Source: a virus. Taken from it: a DNA stretch of 25,602 nt. The DNA is taken from the IMG/VR virus record IMGVR_UViG_3300025141_011426, positions 1 to 25,602 of that record. One strand, 5' to 3'. Positions within the stretch are counted from its first letter, which is position 1. Every line of letters starts with the position of its first letter. Both the position numbers and the translations under genes were made by a program. The notes beneath the pieces were generated by a model. That model saw only the letters and a program-made list of their open reading frames with translations. It ran no database searches and was not told the DNA's origin. Below are positions 1 to 7,263 of this stretch, piece by piece.

Positions 1-16
1 ATCTTCTGGCTATTAG

Positions 17-46
17 TTGGTAATTTGAAATAAATTACTTATATTA
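17..46 (+). promoter_or_regulatory. Promoter-like site P1 upstream of the DNA polymerase gene
   Basis: TTG at 17-19 and TATATTA at 40-46 are separated by exactly 20 bases, with ATTACT just before the second box. The same arrangement occurs at four other places in the window, each just before a gene. The layout resembles the Bacteroidota -33/-7 promoter (TTTG, about 20 bases, TAnnTTTG). The GTG start at 63 lies 16 bases downstream, which also supports that start. Inferred from the repeated pattern; no transcript data. Confidence 0.6.
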
Positions 47-62
47 TTAAAAAGGTTATAGA

Positions 63-1388
63 GTGTTTTACATATCAGAAACAGAATATCAGTTAGATCG
101 TTTAAAAAACTTAGCTAGATTTGGAGCTTTTGTTCATATTATATCTTCTAACGATAACTACCATCCTAAGTTAGCAAGTACTATAGCAGTTTACTTAAGA
201 CCAGTTGATAGTAAACATGGTTTTATCATTCCCATAGATCATGAAGAAGGCTTAAATGTTACTAAAGAACGTGTCTACGAACTTCTACAGGAGTTTAGTA
301 CTCTTTATACAGTTGATAAGAAAGAATTGCTATATCACTTTAATATACAGGGAGCAATTGATATTTCTTTACTATATTCAATGACGAAATTTGAAAGGTT
401 AGAATACTCTAAAGAAAACTCTACTATAAACTACTTTTACCATAAGAATAGAGACTTTATAGAAATAAATAAATTGATTCCTATTACTAAGTTATATGAA
501 TCTTGTGAAAAACTATACGATCAAGTTAAAGCTATAGTAAAGTATAAAATACCTACCGGATTCGATTTCTATAATACAACCGGTATTAATGTTTTCTATT
601 TAATTGAACAGACCGGATTAGGAGTTTACTATGAAGCATATAATGAATTATTTAAACCTCGTAATCCTTCATATAATACTATAGATAATACAGTTTTAAC
701 TTATTATAACCTATATAATATTACATCTAGACCTACTAACTCTTTTAATAGTGTTAATTATGCTGCTATTCCTCACTCTGAAAACCATAGAAAAGCATTC
801 AAGCCGCAAAATGATTACTTTGTGGAGTTTGATTTTGACGGGTATCACTTGCGATTACTTTCTGAGCAAATTGATTATAAACTTACCAGCGCATCTGCTC
901 ATAAGCAATTAGCAAAGCTGTATTTCGGTAAAGATGAGATTACAGATGAGGAATATACTAAAGCAAAACAGATTAATTTTCAAGCAATTTACGGAAAAAT
1001 ACCAGAAGAGCATAAAGATTTAGAAATATTTAAAGAAATACAGGAATATATTGATAATATGTGGACTATGTTTAACAATGAAGGATTTGTTTGTAATCCA
1101 CAGTCAGGTAAACCATTCACAAGAGAGTTAAAAGACATGCATCCAGCTAAATTAATGAATTATATGATGCAATCGTTGGAAACTTCAAGAAATATACTTA
1201 TATTAAAAGAAGTACTCAAGTACTTAAGAGATAAGAAATCAAAAATAGTTTTATACGTGTATGATGCTATTTTATTTGATTTTTGTAAAGAAGATGGAAA
1301 AGAAACTTTAGAGGATATTAAAAATATACTAGAAGAAGGTAAAAAATACCCAATAAAGTTTAAATATTCCAATAATTTAGTTTTGTAA
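63..1388 (+). CDS. Family A DNA polymerase, short form with a vestigial exonuclease region
   Basis: Template-directed DNA polymerase, probably the phage replicase. Palm and finger motifs are clear: a TxRPTNSxNxxNxxxIP segment at about 221-237, motif A VEFDFDGYHLR with the metal-binding Asp257, motif B KQINFQAIYG with Lys302, Phe306 and Tyr310, and motif C VYDAILF with Asp401. The usual HDE of motif C reads YDA, so the second carboxylate is Ala. The motif A Glu (E. coli Glu710) is His262. At 441 residues it is much shorter than Pol I. The first 200 residues resemble an exonuclease fold (a strand pattern ending in GFIIPIDH, then LYTVDKKELLYHF), but the DxE metal site is missing. GTG at 63 is the first usable start after an in-frame stop at 48-50 and sits just behind P1. 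Proofreading must come from another protein, if it exists. T4 itself uses a family B polymerase, so this core is mixed. Confidence 0.88.
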   Translation: MFYISETEYQLDRLKNLARFGAFVHIISSNDNYHPKLASTIAVYLRPVDSKHGFIIPIDHEEGLNVTKERVYELLQEFSTLYTVDKKELLYHFNIQGAIDISLLYSMTKFERLEYSKENSTINYFYHKNRDFIEINKLIPITKLYESCEKLYDQVKAIVKYKIPTGFDFYNTTGINVFYLIEQTGLGVYYEAYNELFKPRNPSYNTIDNTVLTYYNLYNITSRPTNSFNSVNYAAIPHSENHRKAFKPQNDYFVEFDFDGYHLRLLSEQIDYKLTSASAHKQLAKLYFGKDEITDEEYTKAKQINFQAIYGKIPEEHKDLEIFKEIQEYIDNMWTMFNNEGFVCNPQSGKPFTRELKDMHPAKLMNYMMQSLETSRNILILKEVLKYLRDKKSKIVLYVYDAILFDFCKEDGKETLEDIKNILEEGKKYPIKFKYSNNLVL

Positions 1389-1410
1389 AACAGTTTAATA
1401 TTTATATAAA

Positions 1411-1860
1411 ATGGCAAATGTTATAGCCTCCAGGTTCGATTACGATTTAGAACCTTTATATTTAAACGAAGATATGAGTAATAAACTGTTCTGTACTTTT
1501 GCTACAGAAGATTCGCTTGAGAGCGTACTTGGTCAAATTCAAGAACGTTATAAGATAATTTATAATAAAATATTCGTCCTTTACTCTAAGAGTCAAGATG
1601 AGTATATTTGTACTTATAATGTAGATTTTGGCAATGTAGGAGCTTTTTTAGAAAATACAATTCTAGTCCATAGAAAGAAAGAATCTAATACTCTATATAC
1701 TATCAATGCTTTAAATACTTTAATTAAAGAATTAAATGGAGGAGTCTTAGATACTACCTATAAAATAAGCTGGACAGATTACAGAAATTGTATACTTCTT
1801 ACCAAAGGCCCAGATCTCAAAAGAATAAACACAAAATTATACAAAATTTTAGAGATATAG
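1411..1860 (+). CDS. Conserved-looking phage protein of unknown function
   Basis: I do not recognise a named domain in this 149-residue protein. It appears soluble, with no signal peptide or membrane segment, and has alternating strand and helix character. Its C-terminal half (about 95-149) is the most structured: a short helix with NALNTLIKELNGG, then a WTDYRNCILLTK strand. It lies 22 bases after the polymerase and ends where promoter-like site P2 begins, so it is probably co-transcribed with the polymerase. A translational regulator such as RegA sits near the polymerase in T4, but I see no convincing RegA resemblance. TATATAAA directly precedes the ATG. The position suggests a replication-linked role, which is inference only. 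Confidence 0.75.
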   Translation: MANVIASRFDYDLEPLYLNEDMSNKLFCTFATEDSLESVLGQIQERYKIIYNKIFVLYSKSQDEYICTYNVDFGNVGAFLENTILVHRKKESNTLYTINALNTLIKELNGGVLDTTYKISWTDYRNCILLTKGPDLKRINTKLYKILEI

Positions 1861-1890
1861 TTGGATAATAGAATATTATTACCTATATTG
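1861..1890 (+). promoter_or_regulatory. Promoter-like site P2 upstream of the ssDNA-binding protein gene
   Basis: TTG at 1861-1863, 20 bases, then TATATTG at 1884-1890, preceded by TTACC. It is nearly the same sequence as P3 at 23558: both begin TAGTTGGATAA. The TTG follows immediately after the stop of the previous gene. The next start is 32 bases downstream at 1923. It likely drives the gp32-uvsX-nuclease-helicase operon. Confidence 0.65.
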
Positions 1891-1922
1891 TATTAAACGT
1901 TATAATTAAAATAAGTTATATT

Positions 1923-2726
1923 ATGGATTTAAATGCGATCAAGGCAAAATTAGATGCCTTAAACAACAGTAATCAGCAAAAAGAGAAAACTGATTACACA
2001 AAAATCTTCTGGAGACCTGAATTAGGTAAACAGACAGTAAGAATTGTTCCATCGGCTTTTGATCCCACTTTTCCTTTTAAAGAGTTAAAGTTTCATTACG
2101 GTATAGGGAAGTACCCAATGGTAGCTTTATCGAATTTCGGTAAGCAAGACCCTATAGAAGAGTTTGTAAAGGAGCTTAAAAAGACTTCAGATAAGGATAA
2201 TTGGTCATTAGCAGGGAAACTTAACCCTAAGACTAGAATTTTCGCACCTGTTATAGTAAGAGGTGAAGAAGATAAAGGTGTAAGGTTATGGGGATTTGGT
2301 ATTACCATTTACAAAGCATTATTAGCATTAGCTGAAGATGAAGATGTAGGTGATTTTACTGACGTAATCAATGGTTGGGATATGATTGTTGAACAACAAC
2401 AAGGTAACCCTTACCCTACTACTTCGGTTAGAATTAAACCAAAACAATCACCTTTATCAGATAATAATGAATTAGTTGATTCTTGGATAAAAACTCAACC
2501 TAATCCGGTAGAGGTTCATTCTCAATACGATTATGATTTCATTAAAAAACAACTTCAGAATTATTTGAATCCTGGATCAGCAGAGGAGAATGCTCCAGCT
2601 GCAGGTTCGGAATCAAGTACGCCAGAAAGCTCAGGAAGTCCTCAAAAGACTGACTTTACTTTGGAAACAGCTACTGCTGGCAACAAAGATACAGTTAGTA
2701 AGTTTGATGATTTATTTAATGAGTAA
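1923..2726 (+). CDS. gp32-like single-stranded DNA-binding protein
   Basis: Coats single-stranded DNA during replication and recombination and recruits partner proteins. The N-terminus (about 1-20) is a basic, helical LAST-like region. It is followed by YTKIFWRPELGKQTVRIVP (25-43), the strand that opens the OB fold in gp32 proteins. A low-complexity Ser/Pro/Gly linker (about 215-245) leads to an acidic end, FDDLFNE, as in T4 gp32. The zinc subdomain is altered: His58 remains, but the segment NFGKQDPIEEF (71-81), where T4 has its Cys-x2-Cys, carries Asp and Glu instead, and the whole protein has no cysteine. Directly followed by uvsX with a one-base stop/start overlap. Identity is supported by both sequence and operon position. 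Confidence 0.85.
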   Translation: MDLNAIKAKLDALNNSNQQKEKTDYTKIFWRPELGKQTVRIVPSAFDPTFPFKELKFHYGIGKYPMVALSNFGKQDPIEEFVKELKKTSDKDNWSLAGKLNPKTRIFAPVIVRGEEDKGVRLWGFGITIYKALLALAEDEDVGDFTDVINGWDMIVEQQQGNPYPTTSVRIKPKQSPLSDNNELVDSWIKTQPNPVEVHSQYDYDFIKKQLQNYLNPGSAEENAPAAGSESSTPESSGSPQKTDFTLETATAGNKDTVSKFDDLFNE

Positions 2727-3796
2727 TGGCAAACAAAAAAGAAGTACAACAAAGAGCGACCTCTGCAGTACGTAAGTCGTTCAACTTAAGCAATTTTAAG
2801 AAAAAAAAAGGGTTTTCAAACTCTTCTGTAAAGTTTAAAGAACAAGGTTGGATACCATTATCAAAAGCTTTTCAAGATATTACTTCCCTACCCGGTATAC
2901 CTACCGGGCATATTTCTCTTTTAAGAGGACACAGTGATACGGGCAAAACAACTGCCCTAATTGAAGCTGCGGTGAGTGCTCAGAAATTGGGCATTCTCCC
3001 AGTCTTTATTATTACTGAGATGAAGTGGTCATGGGAACATGCTAAAGAAATGGGACTAGAAGTTAGCGAAGTAACTGATAAAAACGGTACTATCACTGAT
3101 TATGAAGGTCATTTTTTATATACTGATAGAGGTGTTTTAAATACTATAGAAGATGTAGCAGTATATATAGCAGATCTTATGGATGAACAAGCAAAAGGAA
3201 ATCTTCCTTTTGATATGTGCTTCTTATGGGACTCTATTGGGTCTGTTCCTTGTGATTTATCAGTTCGTTCTAATAAGAATAATAACGAATGGAATGCAGG
3301 AGCTATGTCTACTCAGTTTGGAAATAACCTAAATCAAAAGATTCTTCTATCTAGGAAAGAAAATTCTCCTTATACAAATACTTTAGTAGCAATTAATAAA
3401 GTATGGACTATGAAACCAGAGCACCCAATGGGTATGCCTAAATTACAAAATAAAGGTGGTATGTCTATGTGGTATGATGCAACCTTAGTAGTTACCTTTG
3501 GTAATATTACTAACCCAGGTACGTCTAAAATTAAAGCTATTAAAAACGGTATGCAAGTAGAGTTTGCTAAAAGAACTAACGTTCAGATAGAAAAGAATCA
3601 TATTGGAGGAGTACAGTCTAGAGGTAGAATAGTTATGACGCAACATGGTTTTATAGCAGACGATAAGAAAGCTATAGATAAGTATAGAGATGCTCATAAA
3701 GAACACTGGTTAAAATTAGTTGGTAGCTTAGATTTCGATCTAGTTGAAGAAGGAGATTTAGAAGAAGAGAAAATTACTACTAATTTACTAGACTAG
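2726..3796 (+). CDS. uvsX: UvsX/RecA-like recombinase
   Basis: ATP-dependent strand-exchange protein that forms filaments on ssDNA for recombination-dependent replication and repair. Walker A is GHSDTGKT (residues 68-75, Lys74). Walker B is MCFLWDS (Asp169). A Glu following IIT (about residue 98) sits where RecA proteins place the catalytic carboxylate. The GGMSMWYDATLVVTFG segment matches the core end of UvsX proteins. The 30-residue N-terminus is basic, and the C-terminus is acidic (EEGDLEEEK). Its ATG overlaps the stop of the ssDNA-binding protein, and its stop overlaps the GTG of the nuclease, so the three are translationally coupled. Length of 356 is close to T4 UvsX (about 390). Confidence 0.9.
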   Translation: MANKKEVQQRATSAVRKSFNLSNFKKKKGFSNSSVKFKEQGWIPLSKAFQDITSLPGIPTGHISLLRGHSDTGKTTALIEAAVSAQKLGILPVFIITEMKWSWEHAKEMGLEVSEVTDKNGTITDYEGHFLYTDRGVLNTIEDVAVYIADLMDEQAKGNLPFDMCFLWDSIGSVPCDLSVRSNKNNNEWNAGAMSTQFGNNLNQKILLSRKENSPYTNTLVAINKVWTMKPEHPMGMPKLQNKGGMSMWYDATLVVTFGNITNPGTSKIKAIKNGMQVEFAKRTNVQIEKNHIGGVQSRGRIVMTQHGFIADDKKAIDKYRDAHKEHWLKLVGSLDFDLVEEGDLEEEKITTNLLD

Positions 3797-4815
3797 TGGC
3801 ATACGATAAAATATTAAAGAACTTAAAGCAGACCCCACCCCGAGAGCTGAATGATCACATTATGGTGATTGATGCTATGAATATGTTAATTCGTAGCTTT
3901 TCCCTGCTCAAAGCAATGAGCCCAACTGGTCACCATATTGGAGGCCTAGTTGGCTTTTTGCGATCTTTAGGATATGTTACTAGAATATTTGATCCTACTA
4001 GAGTAGTAATAGTATGGGACGGTAAAGGAGGTTCCGGAAATCGTCAAAATATAGATCCTAATTATAAAGCTCATAGAGCTAATACTAGAATTACACATTG
4101 GGGACTATATGATACTAAACAAGAAGAAACTGAAGCACTAGTAGGACAGTTATTTAGAACAAAAGACTATCTTGAATGCCTTCCAGTACATCAAATTATG
4201 ATGGAAAAATTAGAGGCTGATGATATTATAGCTTATTTAGCTCAAGAAGCTACAAATAATAAAAAGAAAGTAACTATTATCTCTTCGGATAAAGATTTTT
4301 TACAGATGATTAATAAGCATGTAGAAGTATATGCTCCTGTAAAGAAAAAAGTCTATACAGCTCAAAATACTAAAGAAGAGATAAAAGTAATACCAGAGAA
4401 TTATAATGTAGTTAAAGCACTACTAGGGGATAATTCAGATGGTTTAAGCGGAGTAAAAGGTTTAGGTATAAAAACTATAATATCAGAATTTCCTGATATA
4501 GTCGATAAACCAAATACTTCATTAGATTACATATTTGAGGTATGTGAAAAAAATCTAGAAGGTAAAAAAATATTCTCTAAAATCATTCATCAATGGGATA
4601 AAGTAGAAACTAATTTCAAATTGATGAATTTACATGAAAGTGTGTTGGATAATAGAGAAAAAAATACTATATTAGATATTATTAAAAGTGGCGTACCTGA
4701 CCTTCAAGCAGGAGCATTTTTACATCTATTAGATACTGATAGAATAGAAGGTGTAACGAAAAATACTGAAGGTTGGTTAGAAAACTTTAGGGGTTTAACG
4801 GTTTTTAAAAAATAG
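3796..4815 (+). CDS. T4 RNase H / FEN-like 5'-3' exonuclease
   Basis: Structure-specific 5' nuclease that removes RNA primers and flaps from lagging-strand fragments. Acidic metal-binding residues of the PIN/FEN fold are visible: VIDAMN (Asp26), VWDG (Asp75), EADD (Glu140, Asp142, Asp143) and SSDKDF (Asp165, Asp167). A helix-three-turn-helix follows, with GDNSDGLSGVKGLGIKT (Asp212, Asp215). A basic stretch NYKAHR after motif two is typical. The 339 residues compare with about 305 in T4 RNase H. The GTG start overlaps the last base of the uvsX stop, so coupled translation is likely. No alternative ATG lies before the first motif. Confidence 0.88.
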   Translation: MAYDKILKNLKQTPPRELNDHIMVIDAMNMLIRSFSLLKAMSPTGHHIGGLVGFLRSLGYVTRIFDPTRVVIVWDGKGGSGNRQNIDPNYKAHRANTRITHWGLYDTKQEETEALVGQLFRTKDYLECLPVHQIMMEKLEADDIIAYLAQEATNNKKKVTIISSDKDFLQMINKHVEVYAPVKKKVYTAQNTKEEIKVIPENYNVVKALLGDNSDGLSGVKGLGIKTIISEFPDIVDKPNTSLDYIFEVCEKNLEGKKIFSKIIHQWDKVETNFKLMNLHESVLDNREKNTILDIIKSGVPDLQAGAFLHLLDTDRIEGVTKNTEGWLENFRGLTVFKK

Positions 4816-4821
4816 GTTATT

Positions 4822-6168
4822 ATGACATTAAAAAGTCTTCAACAGTATGGTAAAGCATTTCAATTAAAAGTGCTAGGGTCATTACTTACTGATAAAAAAT
4901 TCTTACTTAACGTTAGAGATGTATTACACTCAGATTATTTTGATGCAGATTCTCACAAATGGATTATCACCCAGATTATAGAGTATTTTGATCAGTACCA
5001 TACTGTAGTTACTATGGATGTTCTTAAAGTAGAACTTCATAAAGTAGAGAATGAAGTACTACAGGTAGCGTTAAAAGAAGAGTTAAGAAATTCTTATGCA
5101 GCTTCTACAGATGACCTCGAGTATATTCAAGAAGAGTTTACTAATTTTTGCAAAAATCAAGAGATGAAAAATGCTATTTTAAATTCTGCTGATTTACTTA
5201 AGTTAGGAGATTTTGATGGTATTAGAGGTTTAGTAGAAAAAGCTATTAAAGCAGGAATGGATAAAAATATAGGACATGAATATAACAAAGATATTGAAAC
5301 TAGGTATAGAGTTGATTATAGACCTACTATACCGTCTCCTTGGTCCCTACTTAATGATGGATTACAAGGAGGCTTTGGACCGGGTGACTTAGGAATAATA
5401 TTTGGTAGCCCAGGAGGAGGAAAATCTTGGACTATGGTAGCTATAGCAGCACATGCTGTTCAATTAGGACATAAAGTTAATTTTTATACTTTAGAGTTAG
5501 GAGAAGACTATGTAGGTAAAAGATTTGATTGTTATTTTACTGGGTATAGTATTGACGAAATAAATAAACATAGAAAAGACGTTCAAACGTATGTAAATAA
5601 TTTAAAAGGTAAATTAATAGTAAAAGAATACCCACCTAAAGGAGCATCTATATCTACTATTAAAGCTCACGTACAGAAATGTATTGATATGGATCATAAA
5701 CCAGATATGATTATTATTGATTATGTAGATTACTTAAGAGCTCCATCTAAGAGTAAATACTCAGAACGTAAAGACGAAATTGACGATAATTTTATAGCTA
5801 CTAAAGGTTTAGCTAAAGATTTAAAAATACCTATCCTTACACCTTCACAGGTTAATAGAATGGGAGCTAGAGATTCTGTTATTGAAGGAGATAAAGCAGC
5901 AGGATCATACGATAAGATGATGGTAGCAGATGTATGTTTATCGCTATCTAGAATGAAAGAGGATAAAGTACTAGGAACCGGTAGAATTCATGTTATGAAA
6001 AATAGATATGGACAAGATGGTATGACATACAATATTAAGATGGATACTAACAATGGACATATTGAATTCGAAGGAAAAGCTGATCCTTCAGACTTAGTAC
6101 CTAACGAGTCAAAACCTACATTTAATTTAGATAGTGCAACTCTGTCAAAAATATTTGAAAAAAAGTAA
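4822..6168 (+). CDS. DnaB/gp41-like replicative helicase
   Basis: Hexameric 5'-3' helicase that unwinds DNA at the fork and works with primase. An all-helical N-terminal domain (about 1-140) precedes the RecA-like motor. Walker A is GSPGGGKSW (195-203, Lys201), the following TLELGED carries the catalytic Glu225, and Walker B is MIIIDYVDYL (Asp300). The IPILTPSQVNRMG segment is the sensor strand (motif H3), and an Arg-containing KNRYGQDG segment lies near the arginine-finger region. The 448 residues match gp41 (about 475). It is the last gene before the hairpin at 6210, consistent with the end of the replication operon started at P2. Confidence 0.9.
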   Translation: MTLKSLQQYGKAFQLKVLGSLLTDKKFLLNVRDVLHSDYFDADSHKWIITQIIEYFDQYHTVVTMDVLKVELHKVENEVLQVALKEELRNSYAASTDDLEYIQEEFTNFCKNQEMKNAILNSADLLKLGDFDGIRGLVEKAIKAGMDKNIGHEYNKDIETRYRVDYRPTIPSPWSLLNDGLQGGFGPGDLGIIFGSPGGGKSWTMVAIAAHAVQLGHKVNFYTLELGEDYVGKRFDCYFTGYSIDEINKHRKDVQTYVNNLKGKLIVKEYPPKGASISTIKAHVQKCIDMDHKPDMIIIDYVDYLRAPSKSKYSERKDEIDDNFIATKGLAKDLKIPILTPSQVNRMGARDSVIEGDKAAGSYDKMMVADVCLSLSRMKEDKVLGTGRIHVMKNRYGQDGMTYNIKMDTNNGHIEFEGKADPSDLVPNESKPTFNLDSATLSKIFEKK

Positions 6169-6209
6169 AAATAATATTGAGAAACATGAATATATATGAT
6201 ATTTATTTT

Positions 6210-6244
6210 AGAGTCCTTGGGAGAACCCTTTCAGGGATCTTTTT
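6210..6244 (+). terminator. Probable rho-independent terminator after the helicase gene
   Basis: The 108 bases between helicase and nrdB contain an imperfect hairpin followed by TTTTT (6240-6244). An inner stem of GGG (6219-6221) pairs with CCC (6226-6228) around AGAA. An outer stem pairs AGA (6210-6212) and TCCT (6214-6217) with AGGG and TCT (6233-6240). This GC content stands out in very AT-rich surroundings. It separates the replication operon from the reductase genes. Predicted by eye. Confidence 0.5.
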
Positions 6245-6275
6245 GTCTAACCTAACGAGTAATATATAAAGATAT

Positions 6276-7253
6276 ATGAGTTTATTAAAAGAAAGAGTAG
6301 TTTATAAGCCTTTTGAATACCCACAAGCCTACGATTATTGGTTAAAACAACAGCAAGCCCATTGGTTACACACGGAAGTACCTATGGCCCAAGACGTTAC
6401 AGATTGGAAATCAAAATTAAATGATTCTGAAAAGAACGTAGTAGGTCAAATTCTTAAAGGATTTGCTCAAACTGAAACAGTAGTGAATGACTACTGGTCG
6501 ACATTAGTAACAAAATGGTTTAGAAAGCCAGAAATTATTATGATGGGAACTACTCTTGGTTCTTCTGAGACAATTCATGCAGAAGCATATTCTCTTTTAA
6601 ACGAACAACTAGGTTTAGATGATTTTGCAGAGTTTTTAGAAGACGAAACAACAATGGCTAAGATAGAAACATTAATGAATGTTAGAGATCATCATGATGG
6701 AAAACCTAATTGGCATGAAAGAGCAAAATCTTTAGCTATATTCTCAGCCTTTACAGAAGGAGTTAATTTATTTTCTTCATTTGCAGTCTTATTATCATTT
6801 AAAATGAGAAATAAATTAAAAGGAGTAGGACAGATAGTAGAATGGTCAGTGAGAGATGAATCTTTACATTCAGATGCTGGTTGTTGGTTGTTTAGAACAT
6901 TAATGGAAGAAAATCCAAAATTTAAAACTAAAAAATTAGTTAAAGAAATTGAAGAAGCTGCTGAATTAATGATGCAATTAGAGTTTGATTTTATTGATAA
7001 GGTATTTGAATTAGGAGACTTAGAAAATCTAACAAAAGATGAACTAAAAAACTTTATAAAACATAGAATCAATACAAAGATGAGTGATTTATCATTAGAT
7101 CCAATTATACCCTCATCTGAAATAGATAAAGGAGCATTAAAAACAATGAAATGGTTTGATGCTGTTATTGCAGGTAAACAACAAACAGATTTCTTTGCAA
7201 ATAGAGTTACTAATTACTCTAAAGGAACCGTAGATTGGTCTAACGCTTTTTAA
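6276..7253 (+). CDS. nrdB: Class I ribonucleotide reductase, beta (radical) subunit
   Basis: Ferritin-like subunit that stores the tyrosyl radical used by NrdA to make dNTPs. The six metal ligands can be placed: Glu67 (QTETVV), Glu98 and His101 (SSETIHAEAY), Glu161 (FTEGVN), Glu195 and His198 (RDESLH). The radical Tyr105 follows His101 at the expected distance. The first ligand is Glu, where E. coli NrdB has Asp84, a variation known in several class I subgroups. The length of 325 is normal. The gene stands between a probable terminator and nrdA, 10 bases before it, with TATATAAA just upstream of the start. It supports dNTP supply for phage replication. Confidence 0.95.
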   Translation: MSLLKERVVYKPFEYPQAYDYWLKQQQAHWLHTEVPMAQDVTDWKSKLNDSEKNVVGQILKGFAQTETVVNDYWSTLVTKWFRKPEIIMMGTTLGSSETIHAEAYSLLNEQLGLDDFAEFLEDETTMAKIETLMNVRDHHDGKPNWHERAKSLAIFSAFTEGVNLFSSFAVLLSFKMRNKLKGVGQIVEWSVRDESLHSDAGCWLFRTLMEENPKFKTKKLVKEIEEAAELMMQLEFDFIDKVFELGDLENLTKDELKNFIKHRINTKMSDLSLDPIIPSSEIDKGALKTMKWFDAVIAGKQQTDFFANRVTNYSKGTVDWSNAF

Positions 7254-7263
7254 TATATAAAAA

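Noticed and set aside
358-379. ACTATATTC inside the polymerase gene, resembling the -7 box
   Set aside because: The nearest TTG is at 358-360, only 12 bases away, and no gene starts after it. Expected by chance in AT-rich DNA.
1411-1860. RegA-like translational repressor next to the polymerase
   Set aside because: Only position and size suggest it; no sequence landmark of RegA could be matched.
2590-2775. Plus-strand frame of 61 codons across the ssDNA-binding protein end and uvsX start
   Set aside because: It lies out of frame within two well-supported genes and has a low-complexity product.
6243-6269. TTG at 6243-6245 and TATATAA at 6263-6269 before nrdB as a possible promoter
   Set aside because: The spacing is 17 rather than 20 bases, and the TTG overlaps the terminator T-run. 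Too weak to list, although nrdB may need a promoter here.
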